A DNA stretch of 14,134 nt from JAEUNJ01 sp052035955 (GTDB lineage Bacteria; Pseudomonadota; Gammaproteobacteria; Burkholderiales; Rhodocyclaceae). Positions 12,284-14,134 of the stretch are shown piece by piece. The stretch is from contig JBPOHD010000053.1 of assembly GCA_052035955.1 (NCBI GenBank), forward strand, positions 1 to 14,134. Direction: 5' to 3'. The stretch's first letter is position 1, and each line of letters opens with the position of its first letter. The notes beneath the pieces are model-generated. The model did no database searches. It had not been told where the DNA came from and saw nothing but the letters and a program-made list of their open reading frames with translations. The position numbers and the translations under genes were made by a program.

Positions 12284-13972
12284 CTAGCGTTGTTGGGACG
12301 CTACCCAGTTGCGTCGATCGATTACGGTCCTAAGATCTATTGCTTCGTCTGACCTTGGAAACCTAGTATTTATGAGCGACACAGGTGCCTGCGCGACTCG
12401 CTCGAGTTCTTCAATGAACTTGATCGTATCGGCTGTGAGCTGTTCAAACCTCCTAGCGTTCTCGTTCTGTGCGTCGATGTAATCGGCGAATGTCAATACA
12501 ACGTCTGTTGGTGCATTCAAGCTACAGGCATGCCGAAATTGGTCCCACTCGAACCAACCGACTCGACGGTCTCGTCTGGTGGTGGACGTTTTCTCAAACT
12601 GCGCCACGTCGACAGGATTTAGCCCAGCTCGCTTGGCTACCTCTTCAAAAGTAACCGCATGCTTTAGTGGACCAGACGTTCCCCTAGCGCCATCTCCAGT
12701 CTCGTCTGGATCGCCAACACGAATAGGTGTCGGCCTTATGACGAGGAGTATGCGACGCACCCGGCTTGGCGAAATTCCAGCTTCCGCCAGGCATCCGGCG
12801 ACATTGGTGTCGCGCGAGGTGACGTAAGGATAGGCGCCGTGAAACAAGCTCAGGCCACTTCCTTGAGTTCCCTCAAGCAAGATCGAATGTCCGCGGCGAT
12901 AAGCCGCTTCGAGTCGCCTAGCCGTGGAACCGCGGTACGGCGCCTTGTCGCCGACATACGGTATCAGTTCGGGCACATCTCGCGCCAAACGAACGGCACC
13001 GGGTCGTCGCCCTAGTATGCGCCGCGCCGCTGCAGCGCCACCACCCCTCCCGGTGGACGCGATCTTCGCCACCAATTCTCGCTCCGTCGCCAAGTCCTCC
13101 TCCTCGATGATCATGACCTGAGGATCAATAAAAAGGCGGTCAGCAGGAATGTTGCATTCCTCAATCTCGGCCAGCAAATTTGGCACATTCAGCGTCATAC
13201 CGGGACCGAGCAATAATTCGGCATTAACGTCACGTGCGCCAGATGGCAACTGATGATAAGTAAAAACCCCCGAAGCGCTTGAGACCGTGTGTCCAGCGTT
13301 TGGCCCGCCCACACGCACTAATACGTCATAGTCTTTTGCCAAGTAGGCTGAGACGTGTCCCTTCCCTTCGCTGCCGTACTGGCCACCAACAATTACGTCT
13401 ACACATCGCACAGTGGGTGGTGAATACAATCCTAGTCGCGCCGCTACTCGTACCAAATTGTCGTCGTTATCCGTCCGCCCGGTGTTGATCCGTACGTCAG
13501 CATCTCGCAAAAAGGACTCTACGTCTTCGAGGTCCTTCAATGGATCTGCCTCGTCGTAGCTAGACGCCGTTTCGGCATTACGCTCGGACAGGCGATTGTC
13601 AAAGCGTTGCCGCAGCACAGTCATCGGCGCATACAAATGAATGTGAACGACATCCAATCCGCGGCTTGTTCGAAAATGATCGAGCTGTTCAGCCGTCCGA
13701 ATACTGTCAATAACGACACGCTCATGGGGCGCGCATTTTTTTGAAAACTGTTCGTATGCGTCGAAGACCCAGCGATGGCCGGTCTCTGCATCCAAGCGGT
13801 CTCCCAACGCCTGCAGCGAGAGCCTATCTCTGCCAAACCCGCGTTCTAAGGCGATTTCCGAGAGAATTGAGCTAGTTCTCAGGACATGGAAGGCGAACTC
13901 ATTTTTTAGGCTCTCGGCCAGAGCAGATTTGCCTGTACAGATTCTGCCGCTAACGAGTATCACTCTGCGCAT
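12284..13972 (-). CDS. Nucleotide kinase-PurZ/PurA-like synthetase fusion
   Basis: A 562-residue two-domain protein. Residues 1-185 are a P-loop nucleotide-kinase domain: Walker A GRICTGKS (9-16), an IDSIRTAEQLDHF segment (88-100) like UPF0200 and dephospho-CoA kinase-like proteins, and a LID-like region (about 124-160). Residues 190-562 are an adenylosuccinate-synthetase homologue: GGQYGSEGKGH (196-206), RVGGPNAGHT (220-229, His228), STGRG (306-310), LLEGTQGSGLSLFHG (365-379), YPYVTSRDTN (381-390) and TSTTRRDRRVGW (462-473, aspartate-binding loop). PurA has Asp where Ser201 stands, and the GTP-specifying TKxD is here TFAD (494-497). About 370 residues is shorter than bacterial PurA (432) and nearer archaeal PurA or phage PurZ. 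ATG 13972 has AGGGG (13980-13984) 7 nt upstream. Base composition is unlike the left part of the window. Likely product: a modified purine nucleotide; substrate unknown. Confidence 0.88.
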   Translation of the reverse strand: MRRVILVSGRICTGKSALAESLKNEFAFHVLRTSSILSEIALERGFGRDRLSLQALGDRLDAETGHRWVFDAYEQFSKKCAPHERVVIDSIRTAEQLDHFRTSRGLDVVHIHLYAPMTVLRQRFDNRLSERNAETASSYDEADPLKDLEDVESFLRDADVRINTGRTDNDDNLVRVAARLGLYSPPTVRCVDVIVGGQYGSEGKGHVSAYLAKDYDVLVRVGGPNAGHTVSSASGVFTYHQLPSGARDVNAELLLGPGMTLNVPNLLAEIEECNIPADRLFIDPQVMIIEEEDLATERELVAKIASTGRGGGAAAARRILGRRPGAVRLARDVPELIPYVGDKAPYRGSTARRLEAAYRRGHSILLEGTQGSGLSLFHGAYPYVTSRDTNVAGCLAEAGISPSRVRRILLVIRPTPIRVGDPDETGDGARGTSGPLKHAVTFEEVAKRAGLNPVDVAQFEKTSTTRRDRRVGWFEWDQFRHACSLNAPTDVVLTFADYIDAQNENARRFEQLTADTIKFIEELERVAQAPVSLINTRFPRSDEAIDLRTVIDRRNWVASQQR

Positions 13973-14003
13973 CGATTTGCCCCTTTCTGAATGACGGCAA
14001 TTA

Positions 14004-14016
14004 CGTTCTTAGAACG
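14004..14016. other. Short palindrome near probable IS end
   Basis: CGTTCT-T-AGAACG is a 6-bp perfect inverted repeat around one base, just outside the transposase stop and 31 bp upstream of the fusion gene start. It lies where the end of the insertion sequence is expected. It could be part of the terminal inverted repeat or the target junction, but without the other end of the element this cannot be decided. Confidence 0.35.
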
Positions 14017-14017
14017 C

Positions 14018-14134
14018 CTAACAAAATGATGATTGAGCCTTTCGCAGTTGGCGCCAGCAGATGACGCAGCAGGCGATCTTGAGGAAGGCTTCGTGGATAT
14101 CGGCCAGTCGTTCGAATCGGACGCGCAGGCGGCG
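14018..14134 (-). CDS. IS5-family transposase, C-terminal fragment in window
   Basis: The last 38 codons of a transposase whose remainder lies beyond the window. The peptide begins RRLRVRFERLADIHEAFLKI and continues ACCVICWRQLRK. This matches the C-terminal pattern R-x-E-(K/R)-x-ADIH-x-AFL-x-(I/L)-(A/G)-C of the IS5 family (IS427/IS1031-like groups), where the final acidic catalytic residue lies in the preceding helix. The stop is TAG (14018-14020). Its GC content is higher than that of the adjacent fusion gene. It reads in the same direction as that gene and ends 45 bp before its start codon, so IS-initiated transcription could run into it. Whether the transposase is complete cannot be seen. 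Confidence 0.8.
   Translation of the reverse strand, partial: RRLRVRFERLADIHEAFLKIACCVICWRQLRKAQSSFC

Noticed and set aside
12284..13972. Housekeeping adenylosuccinate synthetase (purA)
   Set aside because: It has an extra kinase domain, Ser in place of the catalytic Asp, a changed TKxD motif, shorter synthetase length and foreign composition.

Overview
The window is mostly GC-rich chromosomal DNA (about 70% G+C by eye) with a proteobacterial gene set: FadH, DinG/YoaA-type helicase, MoaD/MoaE/MoeA/MobB and a TacA/TacT-like toxin-antitoxin pair. GTAG-type REP hairpins and long inverted repeats built on GCAGAGGAC-like units lie between genes. A betaproteobacterium, perhaps Rhodocyclales, fits best, but this is an impression and not a phylogenetic result. 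From about 12.0-12.1 kb to the right end the composition becomes clearly poorer in GC and the content changes, which marks an acquired segment.

Layout. (1) 1-2636, plus strand: the 3' 627 codons of fadH (2,4-dienoyl-CoA reductase) and an unknown multi-pass membrane protein. (2) 2670-2924: alternating REP-like hairpins between convergent genes. (3) 2920-9531, all minus strand, read from right to left: a YoaA/DinG helicase, a truncated copy of the start of the next gene, an ATP-grasp-like protein of unknown role, mobB, moeA, moaD and moaE. Five of the gaps in this run each hold a long inverted-repeat element with similar arms and an unrelated centre. (4) 9680-10515, plus strand: a DUF1778/GNAT toxin-antitoxin operon with a recognisable promoter and a palindrome that could be its operator. 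(5) 10529-11964, minus strand: a small secreted protein overlapping a CapA-family protein by 4 nt. (6) 12284-13972, minus strand: a 562-residue fusion of a P-loop nucleotide kinase to an adenylosuccinate-synthetase homologue. (7) 14018-14134: the last 38 codons of an IS5-family transposase.

How the genes work together. MoaD and MoaE form molybdopterin synthase. MoeA inserts molybdate, and MobB is an accessory GTPase of the dinucleotide-forming step. The late molybdenum-cofactor steps are therefore grouped here, while moaA, moaC and mobA are not in view. The TA pair is an independent two-gene module.

The most interesting gene is the kinase-synthetase fusion. Its synthetase half keeps the His, the aspartate-binding loop and the phosphate loop of PurA. 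It has Ser where PurA has the catalytic Asp, and it has lost the Lys of the GTP-specifying motif. From memory, the same kinds of change mark PurZ, the phage enzyme that makes the precursor of 2-aminoadenine (base Z). With a nucleotide kinase on the same chain and an IS directly upstream, I infer a PurZ-like nucleotide-modifying enzyme on mobile or accessory DNA. Its real substrate is unknown.
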